Part shown: positions 1 through 7,730 of the stretch, piece after piece
How positions within the stretch are numbered: the first letter of the stretch is position 1
Layout: every line of letters begins with the position of its first letter
Assembly: GCA_031178065.1 (NCBI GenBank)
Contig: JAPSJS010000003.1
Coordinates: forward strand, 1 to 64,000
Direction of reading: 5' to 3'
Length of the DNA: 64,000 nt
From: Altererythrobacter sp.
Lineage (GTDB): Bacteria; Pseudomonadota; Alphaproteobacteria; Sphingomonadales; Sphingomonadaceae
Notes under the pieces: generated by a model
Told to the model about the DNA's origin: nothing
Seen by the model: only the letters and a program-made list of their open reading frames with translations
The model's database searches: none
Made by a program: the position numbers and the translations under genes

Positions 1-327
1 CTCGAGCTGCGCGAACCGGGTCCCGACGGCACGTTCGGCAATACCGAGGTGCCCAAGCAGAGCCCCCTGATTCGCAGCATCTATTCGGGGCCGCTGATCC
101 TCAATTCTGACTACGATGCGACGCAGGCCGCAGCGGACGTCGAGACGGGCCGGGCCGATGCGATCAGCTTCGGCCGTCCGTTCATCTCGAACCCCGACCT
201 GCCCAACCGCATCCGCGCCGGTGCCGAGCTCACCCCGAACAAGGGCGTTCCGCAAAGCTGGTACGGGCGCGGGCCCGAGGGCTACATCGACTATCCGACG
301 CTGATGGAGCAAAGCGCGGCCGCTTGA
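1..327 (+). CDS. Old yellow enzyme family NADH:flavin oxidoreductase, C-terminal part (5' end outside window)
   Basis: The open frame runs from base 1 to a TGA at 325-327, so only about the last 108 residues are present. They show the C-terminal signature of NemA-type ene-reductases: a repeated 'GP' strand (SGPLILN), then DAISFGRPFISNPDLP, which in the family forms the end of the TIM barrel and contacts FMN phosphate, and a final YGRGPEGYIDYPTL. By family knowledge the enzyme reduces activated C=C bonds (enones, maleimides, nitro compounds) with NAD(P)H in the cytoplasm. The next gene lies on the other strand, so this gene ends its transcription unit. The true start is outside the window. Confidence 0.9.
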   Translation, partial: LELREPGPDGTFGNTEVPKQSPLIRSIYSGPLILNSDYDATQAAADVETGRADAISFGRPFISNPDLPNRIRAGAELTPNKGVPQSWYGRGPEGYIDYPTLMEQSAAA

Positions 328-360
328 GGTCAGACAACTCGGCAGTGAGGGATGGGGCGG

Positions 361-420
361 CAGCTTTCGCCAGGCAGCCGCCCTCCCGAGACACCATCAT
401 CCCAGCGAAAGCTGGAATGG
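361..420. repeat. Facing pair of short dispersed palindromic repeats
   Basis: CAGCTTTCGCCAGG (361-374) faces CCCAGCGAAAGCTGG (401-415), so the RNA can fold into a stem-loop. The same core ATCCCAGCGAAAGCTGG recurs as an inverted pair at 60058-60134. It lies between the convergent ends of the oxidoreductase and lipoprotein genes and may also help end transcription; no T-run follows. I see nothing else in the 100-base gap. Confidence 0.7.
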
Positions 421-427
421 CAACGCC

Positions 428-790
428 CTAGTCCGCCTCCCCCTCGTCGGCGGGGGTTTCGGGCTCTGTCGCGGGGTTGAGCTGGATCTGCGGAGGACCG
501 TCGGCCTCCGCATCAGCATCAGCATCCGCCTCATCCCCTTCACCAGCCTGGGCATCGGGCGCTTCGTCGGTCGCCTCTGCCGCGTCTTCCCCAGCTGCGC
601 CGCCGGTCGGCTCGGTGCGCAGCGGCGGGGACTGCGAGCGGACGGTGTCGAGCGGCAGCATCTCGTCGCTGATCGTACCGCCGAGCACTTCGCCTTCGGC
701 CGTGCCCCCATCCGCTCCGCTGTCGGCGCCGCCGTCGCAAGCGGCGAGCAATACCGCCAGGACCATCACGGAAATCGTCTTGTGCATCAT
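428..790 (-). CDS. Small acidic lipoprotein of unknown function
   Basis: A 120-residue protein with a lipoprotein signal peptide ([18 protein letters not shown], lipid-anchor cysteine at 18). The rest is low complexity, rich in Asp, Glu, Ala, Gly and Pro, with a DADADAEAD run near the C terminus. No enzymatic motif is visible. The start ATG overlaps the TGA of lipB (ATGATGA), which implies translational coupling; the second ATG, one codon later, is equally possible. Probably a periplasm-facing outer-membrane lipoprotein. Its pairing with lipB does not reveal a role. Confidence 0.65.
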   Translation of the reverse strand: MMHKTISVMVLAVLLAACDGGADSGADGGTAEGEVLGGTISDEMLPLDTVRSQSPPLRTEPTGGAAGEDAAEATDEAPDAQAGEGDEADADADAEADGPPQIQLNPATEPETPADEGEAD

Positions 791-1458
791 GCCTTCACTC
801 CGCAAGCACGTGCGAGGCCATCGAGAAAGTCCCCGGCGCGCGCCTCCAATGCCTTATCCCATTCCTCCGGCGCAACCGTGACGCCGAGCCGCTGAAGGCT
901 AGTGACCCCGTATTCGGCGATACCGCAGGGCACGATCCCTGCGAAGTGCGAGAGATCGGGCGCCAGATTGACCGCGAAGCCGTGCATGGTGACCCAGCGG
1001 CGCACACGCACGCCGATCGCGCCGATCTTCGCTTCGCTGCCATCGATGTCGTGCGTCCAGATGCCGATTCGCCCTTCGGCGCGCCAGGACTCGACCCCGA
1101 AGTCCCCCAGTGTATCGATCACCCAGCCTTCGATCGCATGGACGAAGCAGCGCACGTCCTTCCCGCGCCGGTTCAGGTCGAGCAGGACGTAGCCGATCCG
1201 CTGACCCGGTCCGTGGTAAGTGTAGCGCCCGCCCCGCCCCGCCTCGACCACTTCGAAGCGCGGGTCGAGCATCTCGGCAGCCGCGGCGCTGGTGCCGGCG
1301 GTATAGACCGGCGGATGTTCGAGCAGCCAGACGAGTTCCCCCGCCTCGCCTGCCGCGATGGCGCGGTTGCGCGCTTCCATTTCGGACAGTGCTTCCCGAT
1401 AGGGCACGGGCACGGCCTCGCGCCGCCATTCGATTGCTGACTGGGTATTGCCGGACAT
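787..1458 (-). CDS. lipB: Lipoyl(octanoyl) transferase LipB
   Basis: LipB moves octanoate from octanoyl-ACP to a lysine of lipoyl domains (E2 and glycine-cleavage H protein), the first step of lipoate assembly in the cytoplasm. The 223-residue length fits. The family signature RGG-x-x-T-x-HGPGQ is at residues 75-86, the conserved lysine is K144 (SEAKIGAIG) and the acyl-accepting cysteine is C178 (VPCGI). An ATG further upstream would add 75 residues without family similarity and would run into the divergent gene, so the ATG at 1458 is chosen. The gene is divergent from the membrane-protein gene at 1526 and coupled to the lipoprotein downstream. Confidence 0.96.
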   Translation of the reverse strand: MSGNTQSAIEWRREAVPVPYREALSEMEARNRAIAAGEAGELVWLLEHPPVYTAGTSAAAAEMLDPRFEVVEAGRGGRYTYHGPGQRIGYVLLDLNRRGKDVRCFVHAIEGWVIDTLGDFGVESWRAEGRIGIWTHDIDGSEAKIGAIGVRVRRWVTMHGFAVNLAPDLSHFAGIVPCGIAEYGVTSLQRLGVTVAPEEWDKALEARAGDFLDGLARACGVKA

Positions 1459-1525
1459 TGCCGATTGCGTGGCGCGCCCCGCGCGGCTTATCAAGGGCAA
1501 AGGCACCGTAACGAGGGGACATGCC

Positions 1526-2341
1526 ATGAAATTCGACATGGGACGGGCGTGGAACGAAGCGACCGCAATGGTCGGCGCGAACAAGGAACTGCTCGCGGTG
1601 ATCGCGGGCATCTTCATATTCCTGCCAAATCTCGCGCTTGCGCTGCTGGTGCCGGAGATGATGACCGGCCCGGCCGAGGTCAATCCGGACGACCCGATGG
1701 CCGCCTTCCAGGCGTTCTATGCGGACAATGGCATATGGTTCTTGCTGCTGGGCCTCATCCAGTCGATCGGGACGCTGTCGCTCCTGGCATTGCTGCACGA
1801 CCGCCGGCCCACCGTCGGCGAGGCAATCAAGACCGGGCTCGTCACGCTGATCCCCTATATCGCGGCACAGATCCTCCTCGTTCTCGGCCTGTCGATCGTG
1901 CTGGGTGTGCCCGTGGGCGTCGCTGCCGCGCTGGGCGGCCCTGCGGCGGGCGTGCTCGTGGGCCTGCTGGCCTTCGTCGTCTTTGCCTATGTGATGGTGA
2001 AGTTCTCGCTCGTCTCGCCAGAGATGGTGATCGGCGCCAATCTCAACCCAATCACGGCCCTGCGCAATTCTTGGCGCCTGACCAAGGGCAACAGCCTGCG
2101 GCTGTTCGGCTTCTACCTCCTTCTAGGCATCGGCGTGGTCGTGGTCGGGATCGTCATCAGCATGATCTCCGGCCTGTTCGTCGCCATGCTCGGACAGAAC
2201 ACGGCGGGACTGCTGGTCGGCGGAGCGCTCAGCGGACTTATCGCCGCCATCTGGAGCGTGCTGATCGTGGGCGTGCTGGCAGCGGTCTACAAGCAGCTCG
2301 CCGGGCCCTCGGCCGAGGCGGTCAGCGAAGCCTTCGAATAA
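1526..2341 (+). CDS. Multipass inner-membrane protein, function unknown
   Basis: A 271-residue protein with about five or six hydrophobic segments: residues 23-45 ([17 protein letters not shown]), about 70-90, then a cluster from 110 to 265 rich in Val, Leu, Ile and Gly. The central sequence [21 protein letters not shown] resembles the conserved segment of YciC-like and 'glycerophosphodiester phosphodiesterase membrane domain' proteins of sphingomonads. No catalytic phosphodiesterase domain is attached. A good ribosome site (GAGGGGAC, 1513-1520) sits before the ATG at 1526, which decides the start. Promoters for this gene and lipB must share the 67-base gap. Confidence 0.75.
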   Translation: MKFDMGRAWNEATAMVGANKELLAVIAGIFIFLPNLALALLVPEMMTGPAEVNPDDPMAAFQAFYADNGIWFLLLGLIQSIGTLSLLALLHDRRPTVGEAIKTGLVTLIPYIAAQILLVLGLSIVLGVPVGVAAALGGPAAGVLVGLLAFVVFAYVMVKFSLVSPEMVIGANLNPITALRNSWRLTKGNSLRLFGFYLLLGIGVVVVGIVISMISGLFVAMLGQNTAGLLVGGALSGLIAAIWSVLIVGVLAAVYKQLAGPSAEAVSEAFE

Positions 2342-2363
2342 GGAAGATCGGAAGCGAGGCGGC

Positions 2364-2990
2364 TCAGGCCGCCTCGTCCTTCCAGCCCCAGAAGAGCTGG
2401 CACGGCAGCACGTTCCACAGCTCGAAGCCCTGCTCGATGCGCGCGAAGTGCTTGGCCATGAAGTCGCGCGCCTTGGCGCTGAACTGATAGACGAGGAATG
2501 CCCCGCCAGGCCGCAGCACCTCGTGCGTCGCCGCGACGATGGCGGGGCCGACGCCGTCCGGAAGGGTCGAGAACGGCAGGCCGGAGAGCACGTAATCCGC
2601 CTCCTCGTGCCCAATCGCGCGAACGATCTCCCTCACGTCGGCAGCCGACCCGTGGACTGCAATAAAGCGACCGTCGGTGATCGTCCGCTTCAGGTAGTCG
2701 ATGTAGAGCGGATTGGTGTCGATCACCAGCAGCTTGCCGTCGCGCGGCAGCCGCTCGAGCACCGGGCGGCAGAAGGTGCCGACGCCCGGCCCATACTCCA
2801 CGAACAGCTTGCATTCGGCCCAATTGACAGGGCCTAGCATCTTGCAGATCGTGAAGCGTGAGGACGGGATGATCGAGCCGACCATGCGTGGATGCTCGAC
2901 GAAGCCGCGGAAGAAAACGCCCCATTGCCCGAACAGCCGGGCGGTCCGATCGCGGAGACGGGTACGCGGTTCGACCGCCAATTCGTTCAT
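2364..2990 (-). CDS. PmtA-like class I SAM-dependent methyltransferase
   Basis: 208 residues. The N-terminal amphipathic part (FFRGFVEHPRMVGSIIPSSRF) is typical of phospholipid N-methyltransferase-like proteins that touch the membrane. Motif I is FVEYGPGVGTFCRPVL; the acidic end of strand 2 is VIDTNP; motif IV is DYVLSGLPFSTLP. By family this could methylate phosphatidylethanolamine or an rRNA/lipid substrate using S-adenosylmethionine; the exact substrate is inferred. The chosen ATG at 2990 removes a 40-residue Arg-rich extension that looks non-coding. The gene is convergent with the membrane protein and divergent from the MFS gene. Confidence 0.8.
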   Translation of the reverse strand: MNELAVEPRTRLRDRTARLFGQWGVFFRGFVEHPRMVGSIIPSSRFTICKMLGPVNWAECKLFVEYGPGVGTFCRPVLERLPRDGKLLVIDTNPLYIDYLKRTITDGRFIAVHGSAADVREIVRAIGHEEADYVLSGLPFSTLPDGVGPAIVAATHEVLRPGGAFLVYQFSAKARDFMAKHFARIEQGFELWNVLPCQLFWGWKDEAA

Positions 2991-3091
2991 TTGAGCCAAG
3001 AAATACTGCCTCGTTCGCGGTTGCGCCGTTCGCGTTCGCAAATCCACGGGCGTATTGCAAGCGCTCCGCGGCGAGCCTAGCGAGAGCCGCG

Positions 3092-4462
3092 ATGGCTGAC
3101 AGAGATCCATATCCTAAGGCAATCGAGGCAGCCGCCCCGCAGAGAATTTCGCGAGGACGGATGGTTCTGCTGTTCCTCGTCATGCTGGTGACGGCGGCGG
3201 GGAATACCGCGATGCAGTCGGTCATGCCCTCGGTCGGCACGGCGCTGGGTGTGGCGGACGTGTGGATCAGCATCGCTTATACCTGGTCGGCGCTGTTGTG
3301 GGTCATCTGCGCCCCCATCTGGGCGCGCCGCTCCGACCGGCGAGGGCGCAAAGCGATGATGGCGATCGGCCTCGTCGGCTTCATCGCCTCATTTGCGCTG
3401 TGCGGCCTCGTGCTGATGTTCGGCCTGGCCGGTGCGATCTCCGCCGCGGCGACCCTGGTGTTCTTCGCCGCCGCGCGCAGCCTCTACGGTGGGTTCGGCT
3501 CGGCCGCGCCGCCCGCGGTCCAGGCTTATGTCGCGAGCCGCACGCCGCGTGCCGAGCGGACCAAGGCCATGGCCTTGATCGCCTCCAGCTTCGGGCTCGG
3601 CACGGTGATCGGCCCGGCGCTGGCGCCGCTGCTGATCTTCCCTGCGACTGGACTGGTCGGCCCGTTCTTCGCCTTCGCGCTGGTCGGCCTGGCGGTGCTG
3701 GTCGCGTTGCGCCTGCGCCTCCCCAACGACGCACCGACGTTCGCCGCGCGCGGCGACGTCGTGGCCGTGCCGTTCAGTGCGAACTCGAATCCGAATGTCT
3801 CACGCAGGGAGGACGGGGAGGACGAACCCGCCATGCCGGGCCTCGAGGCGATCCCCGACCTCTCCTGGCGCGACAGGCGGCTGCGGCCCTGGCTGGTCGC
3901 GGGATTGCTGGGCGGGCATGCGCAGGCGGCAACGCTCGGCATCATCGGGTTCTTCATTCTCGACCGGCTGGGGCTGCGCGCCGATCCTTCGGCGGGCACG
4001 GGGCCGATCGGCCTCGTCCTCATGTGCGGCGCGATCGCCACGCTGCTCGCGCAATGGGGCCTGATTCCGATGCTTAAGTTGGGTCCGCGCTCCTCCACCC
4101 TGTGGGGCATGGCGCTGGCCATCATCGGTGTCATCGGGTTCTCGGTGGCGCAGGACCTGCATTCGATCGCGCTCGGCTTCGCAGTCGCCTCACTCGGCTT
4201 CGGGCTCTATCGCCCGGGGTTCACCGCGGGCTCATCGCTTGCTGTGACACGTGACGAGCAGGGCCAGATCGGCGGCATCGTCGCCTCGGTCAACGGCGCC
4301 GCCTATGTCGTCGCACCGGCGGCGGGCGTGTGGTTATACGGCCATCACCAGTGGGTCGGCTTCGCCGCGATCTGCCTGCTGTGCGCCGCCGTGTTCGTGT
4401 TCGGCTGGCGCTCGCTCCAGGCAGACGACGTGCTCGAAGGCCGCGCCGGGGACGACGACTAG
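3092..4462 (+). CDS. MFS transporter (drug/metabolite efflux type)
   Basis: 456 residues with 12 predicted hydrophobic segments. The loop 2-3 MFS signature is visible as WARRSDRRGRKAMMAIG, and the motif C-like stretch GLGTVIGPALAPLL in segment 5 is typical of antiporter-type MFS exporters. A long hydrophilic loop between segments 6 and 7 carries an acidic, Asn/Ser-rich stretch. The start at 3092 (MADRDPYP) gives a normal short N terminus; the longer frame upstream overlaps the divergent methyltransferase. The 3' end lies one base from the convergent arsC-like gene. Substrate unknown. Confidence 0.85.
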   Translation: MADRDPYPKAIEAAAPQRISRGRMVLLFLVMLVTAAGNTAMQSVMPSVGTALGVADVWISIAYTWSALLWVICAPIWARRSDRRGRKAMMAIGLVGFIASFALCGLVLMFGLAGAISAAATLVFFAAARSLYGGFGSAAPPAVQAYVASRTPRAERTKAMALIASSFGLGTVIGPALAPLLIFPATGLVGPFFAFALVGLAVLVALRLRLPNDAPTFAARGDVVAVPFSANSNPNVSRREDGEDEPAMPGLEAIPDLSWRDRRLRPWLVAGLLGGHAQAATLGIIGFFILDRLGLRADPSAGTGPIGLVLMCGAIATLLAQWGLIPMLKLGPRSSTLWGMALAIIGVIGFSVAQDLHSIALGFAVASLGFGLYRPGFTAGSSLAVTRDEQGQIGGIVASVNGAAYVVAPAAGVWLYGHHQWVGFAAICLLCAAVFVFGWRSLQADDVLEGRAGDDD

Positions 4463-4463
4463 A

Positions 4464-4808
4464 CTAGAGAATTTCCTCGATCCGTTCGGTCGGACGGCAT
4501 AGCCGCACACCCTTTTCTGTTTCGACCAGCGGACGTTCGATCAGCTTGGGTTCGGCGGCCATGGCGTCGAGCACGGTATCGTCGTCGGCTTCGGTCAGTC
4601 CGCGCTCCTTGGCATCGGTGCCCTGGGTCCGGACACCCTCGCGCGGCGCGATCCCCGCATCGCTGTAGAGCTGGGCCAGCTTGTCGCGGCTCGGCGGGTT
4701 CTTGAGGTAGTCGACGATTTCGAGGTCGATGTCGTCACGCGCGCGCAGCGTCTCGAGCGCCGCCCGCGACTTGCTGCAGTTCGGGTTGTGCCAGATGGTT
4801 GCTTTCAT
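4464..4808 (-). CDS. arsC: ArsC/Spx-type arsenate reductase (glutaredoxin-coupled family)
   Basis: 114 residues with the thioredoxin-like ArsC fold signature: HNPNCSKSR near the N terminus (catalytic Cys 11), YLKNPPSRDKL in the middle and KLIERPLV toward the end, where the family's anion-binding Arg sits. In known members, arsenate is reduced to arsenite with glutathione and glutaredoxin. No ars operon surrounds it, so it may have a general redox role; many single-copy relatives (YfgD/ArsC-like) are uncharacterised. It is the last of three minus-strand genes, 24 bases after the 2Fe-2S protein gene. Confidence 0.88.
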   Translation of the reverse strand: MKATIWHNPNCSKSRAALETLRARDDIDLEIVDYLKNPPSRDKLAQLYSDAGIAPREGVRTQGTDAKERGLTEADDDTVLDAMAAEPKLIERPLVETEKGVRLCRPTERIEEIL

Positions 4809-4832
4809 CGCCGGTCTCCTTTGCAGGAGCGG

Positions 4833-5429
4833 TTAGCGCCGGCGCGACGATTTCGCGAGTCCCTGAACCGCCCGCAACTCCCGCGCCTCGCTCTCCGGCG
4901 CGGCCATCGCCGGCACTTCCGCCGCTGCGTCCTCGGCGCTGATCCCCGGCGCGGGAGCCGCGCTGATGCGTTCGACCCGGCGCGCGACGCGGCCGGCGCG
5001 CTGAATGGCGCGGACCAGCCGCGGATAGACGCCGCAGCGGCACAAATTGGGAATCGCCTGCTTGATGGCCTCTTCCGAGGGATCGGGATTGGCCTGGATC
5101 AGCGCGGCCGCCGCCATCGCGATGCCCGGCGTGCAGAAGCCGCACTGGATCGCCTGCTCGGCCACCAGCGCCTGCTGCACCGGATGCGAGCGGTCGCGGC
5201 TGAGCCCCTCGATCGTGGTGACGTAGCGCCCCTCCGCCTCGGCCAAAGTGATCAGGCACGAGCGCAGCGCCTCGCCGTCGACGATGACGGTGCAGGCATG
5301 GCAGTCGCCTACACCGCAGCCGTACTTGGTGCCGGTGAGATTGGCCGCGTCGCGCAGCGCCCAGAGCAGCGGCGTCTCTGGATCCATGTCGAACCGGACC
5401 GGACGGTCGTTGACGATGAGCGCGGGCAT
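4833..5429 (-). CDS. 2Fe-2S small subunit of a molybdenum hydroxylase (IorA/CoxS type), no partner nearby
   Basis: 198 residues. The N-terminal plant-type ferredoxin domain has C38, C43, C46 and C58 (YGCGVGDCHAC...RSC). The second, all-helical 2Fe-2S domain has C96, C99, C130 and C132 (QCGFC, LCRC). This is the electron-relay subunit of xanthine-dehydrogenase-like enzymes, closest in style to the isoquinoline 1-oxidoreductase alpha subunit. A C-terminal Ala/Pro/Glu-rich tail of about 45 residues goes beyond the usual length. The large molybdopterin subunit, normally adjacent, is absent from this window. The start at 5429 follows the aldolase stop by 23 bases. Confidence 0.88.
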   Translation of the reverse strand: MPALIVNDRPVRFDMDPETPLLWALRDAANLTGTKYGCGVGDCHACTVIVDGEALRSCLITLAEAEGRYVTTIEGLSRDRSHPVQQALVAEQAIQCGFCTPGIAMAAAALIQANPDPSEEAIKQAIPNLCRCGVYPRLVRAIQRAGRVARRVERISAAPAPGISAEDAAAEVPAMAAPESEARELRAVQGLAKSSRRR

Positions 5430-5452
5430 CCGGTTCGGCGCGGTCCGGTCCG

Positions 5453-6211
5453 TCAGTCGCGCCAGCTCGAGTCGATCCGGTCGACCTTGCGCTTCCATGC
5501 CTCGAAGTCGGCGTAGCCCGGCCCACCGGGTGCCTGCGCCTGACTGATGTCGCGCTGGTGGACGTTGATGACGTCCTGGCTCACGTGAATGGGCCGTCCC
5601 TGGCTCAGCGTCGCGACCTGGATCTCACAGGCGCGCTGGAGCGCCCAGGCCTGGACGAACATCTCGTGGATAGTGCGCCCGAGCACCACAGGGCCGTGGT
5701 TACGCAGCATCAGGATGCGCTTGTTGCCCAGGTTGGCGAGCAGCCGCTCGCCTTCTTCCTCTCGCACGGTCACGCCCTCGAAGTCGTGGTAGCCGATCTG
5801 GCCCTGAAAGTTGCAGGCGTAAAAACTGATCGGCAGCAGGCCCCCTTCGGTGCTGGAGACCGCCATCGCCTCGGTCGTGTGCGTGTGGCAGATCGCGTGC
5901 GCCCAATCGAGGTGGCGGTGGAAATAGGCGTGCTGGGTAAAGCCCGCCTTGTTCACCGGATAATTGCCCGAGAGCACGTTGCCGTCGATATCGATCTTGA
6001 CCAGGTTGGACGCGCTCACTTCCGAATAGAGCAGCCCGAACGGGTTGATCAGGAAGGCGTTGTCCTCCCCCGGCACTTTCACCGAGATGTGGTTGTAGAT
6101 CGATTCCGACCAGCCGAAATGATCGAAGATGCGGTAACATGCGGCGAGGTCGAGCCGGGCCTGCCACTCGGCCTCGCTGCATTCCATCCGGGGTTTGAGT
6201 TGCGTCGCCAC
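5453..6211 (-). CDS. Class II aldolase/adducin family protein
   Basis: About 252 residues. The family's zinc-binding histidines are visible in CHTHTTEAMAV and later in LRNHGPVVLG; the N-terminal half contains NHISVKVP, typical of L-fuculose/L-ribulose phosphate aldolase relatives. Possible activities are aldol cleavage or decarboxylation of a sugar phosphate or oxo acid; the substrate is not predictable. A GTG at 6211 has AAGGAGAG about nine bases upstream and is preferred over the ATG at 6187. It heads a minus-strand unit with the 2Fe-2S subunit and ArsC-like genes and is divergent from the MATE gene. Confidence 0.88.
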   Translation of the reverse strand: MATQLKPRMECSEAEWQARLDLAACYRIFDHFGWSESIYNHISVKVPGEDNAFLINPFGLLYSEVSASNLVKIDIDGNVLSGNYPVNKAGFTQHAYFHRHLDWAHAICHTHTTEAMAVSSTEGGLLPISFYACNFQGQIGYHDFEGVTVREEEGERLLANLGNKRILMLRNHGPVVLGRTIHEMFVQAWALQRACEIQVATLSQGRPIHVSQDVINVHQRDISQAQAPGGPGYADFEAWKRKVDRIDSSWRD

Positions 6212-6324
6212 GGGCACTCTCTCCTTCGATTGCTTTGCGCCACTTATCGCACGGAGAGACGTCCCCGCACAAGCGCCTGCCCGGCAGCCTTGCAATCGTG
6301 CGGCCCGACGCTATCGGCAAGCGC

Positions 6325-7671
6325 ATGAGCGAGGGCGCCAAGCTGACGCGCGGATCGATCCGCGGCCATTTGGTGACCCAGACCCTGCCGATGATCATCG
6401 GCGTCGCGGCGATCATGTCGGTCGGGCTCATCGACGCCTATTTCATCGGCCAGCTCGGCAGCGAAGAATTGGCAGCGGTCGCTTTCGTCTTTCCGGTCAC
6501 CATAGCGCTCTCCAGCCTCGGGGTCGGCGTCATGGTCGGGGTGAACTCGGTCATCGCCCGGGCGCTGGGCGCGGGCGATACCGCGCAGGCGGCGCGGCGG
6601 GCGAACTTCGGTGCAGTGTTCGCGGTCGTGCTCGGCGCGATCCTGGGACTCGCGCTCTACGTGCTGCTCGATCCGCTGTTCCGCCTCATGCAGGCGTCGG
6701 ACGCGCTGCTGCCGCTGATCCGCGCCTACATGGCGCCGTTTGCGCTCGGTATGCCCATACTGTTGCTGCAGATGGCGCTCAACGGCGTGCTGCGCGGCCA
6801 GGGGGAGGCGCGCAAGACCACAATCGTCGCGTTCACGTTCGCCGTTGCGAACTGGGTGCTCGATCCGCTGCTGATTTCTGGCGCGTTCGGGTTCGCCGGC
6901 TTCGGCATGGCGGGCGCGGCCTATGCCTCGATCGCAGGCTATGCGCTGGCGATCGTCACCGCCCTGTGGCTGATCGCAGGCACCGAGCTGCCGATAAGGC
7001 CGAGCCTGATCCGCCAGTCCCGCTTCGGCGAATCGGCGCGCGCAATCCTGCGGGTCGCAGGGCCGGCCGCGTTCTCGAACGCGGTCAATCCGATCGGCCT
7101 GTCGATCCTCACCGCGCTCCTTGCAGCGCAAGGAGAGGCGGCGGTGGCGGGTTTCGGCGCGGCCGGGCGGCTGCAGAGCTTCGCGGTCGTACCGCTGCTC
7201 GGCCTTTCGGGTTCGATCGGCGCCATCGTCGGGCAGAACTGGGGCGCGGGCCGCCCGGACCGGGCGCGGCTCGCGATGCTGGAGGCGGGCGTTTTCTGCC
7301 TCGCCTACGGCATTGCGCTGGCCTTCGTGCTGTTCGCGGCGGGCGAATGGCTCGCGCGGTTCTTCACCGAAGATCCGGCAGTGATTGCCGAATTCGACAG
7401 CTACCTGCGGATTGCTGCTTGGGGCTATGCCGGGTTCGGGCTCCTGATCGTCGCCAATGGCGCATTGAACGCGGTCGACAAAGCCGGCTGGGCACTGACG
7501 CAAAGCTGCGCGCGGGTGTTCCTGGTCATGCTGCCGATCGGCTGGCTGCTGCGCCCGCATTGGGGGGCGGAGGCGATATATGCGGCCGAACTTGCCGCCA
7601 ACGTGATCGGCGGCACGATCGCCGTCCTCATCGTCTGGCGCGCCCTGCGGCACTTTCCCGGGCGGCAGTGA
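6325..7671 (+). CDS. MATE family efflux transporter
   Basis: 448 residues with 12 hydrophobic segments in two similar halves. The N-terminal half has QTLPMIIGVAAIMSVGLIDAYFIGQLG and the second has VAGPAAFSNAVNPIGLSILT, the usual positions of the MATE cation-binding bundle. MATE proteins export cationic drugs or metabolites in exchange for sodium or protons. The start at 6325 is set by family alignment; no clear ribosome site precedes it, and an upstream ATG would add 30 residues without similarity. The gene stands alone, about 60 bases before cheA. Confidence 0.9.
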   Translation: MSEGAKLTRGSIRGHLVTQTLPMIIGVAAIMSVGLIDAYFIGQLGSEELAAVAFVFPVTIALSSLGVGVMVGVNSVIARALGAGDTAQAARRANFGAVFAVVLGAILGLALYVLLDPLFRLMQASDALLPLIRAYMAPFALGMPILLLQMALNGVLRGQGEARKTTIVAFTFAVANWVLDPLLISGAFGFAGFGMAGAAYASIAGYALAIVTALWLIAGTELPIRPSLIRQSRFGESARAILRVAGPAAFSNAVNPIGLSILTALLAAQGEAAVAGFGAAGRLQSFAVVPLLGLSGSIGAIVGQNWGAGRPDRARLAMLEAGVFCLAYGIALAFVLFAAGEWLARFFTEDPAVIAEFDSYLRIAAWGYAGFGLLIVANGALNAVDKAGWALTQSCARVFLVMLPIGWLLRPHWGAEAIYAAELAANVIGGTIAVLIVWRALRHFPGRQ

Positions 7672-7730
7672 CCGTTCGTTAACCATCCTTGGCCATAGCT
7701 CTTCGCACTATCCGGGGGGCTTGGATTTCA

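Noticed and set aside
500-545. Repetitive GCATCAGCATCAGC tract that could be a microsatellite or CRISPR-like repeat
   Set aside because: It encodes the Asp-Ala run of the small lipoprotein and has no repeat-spacer structure.
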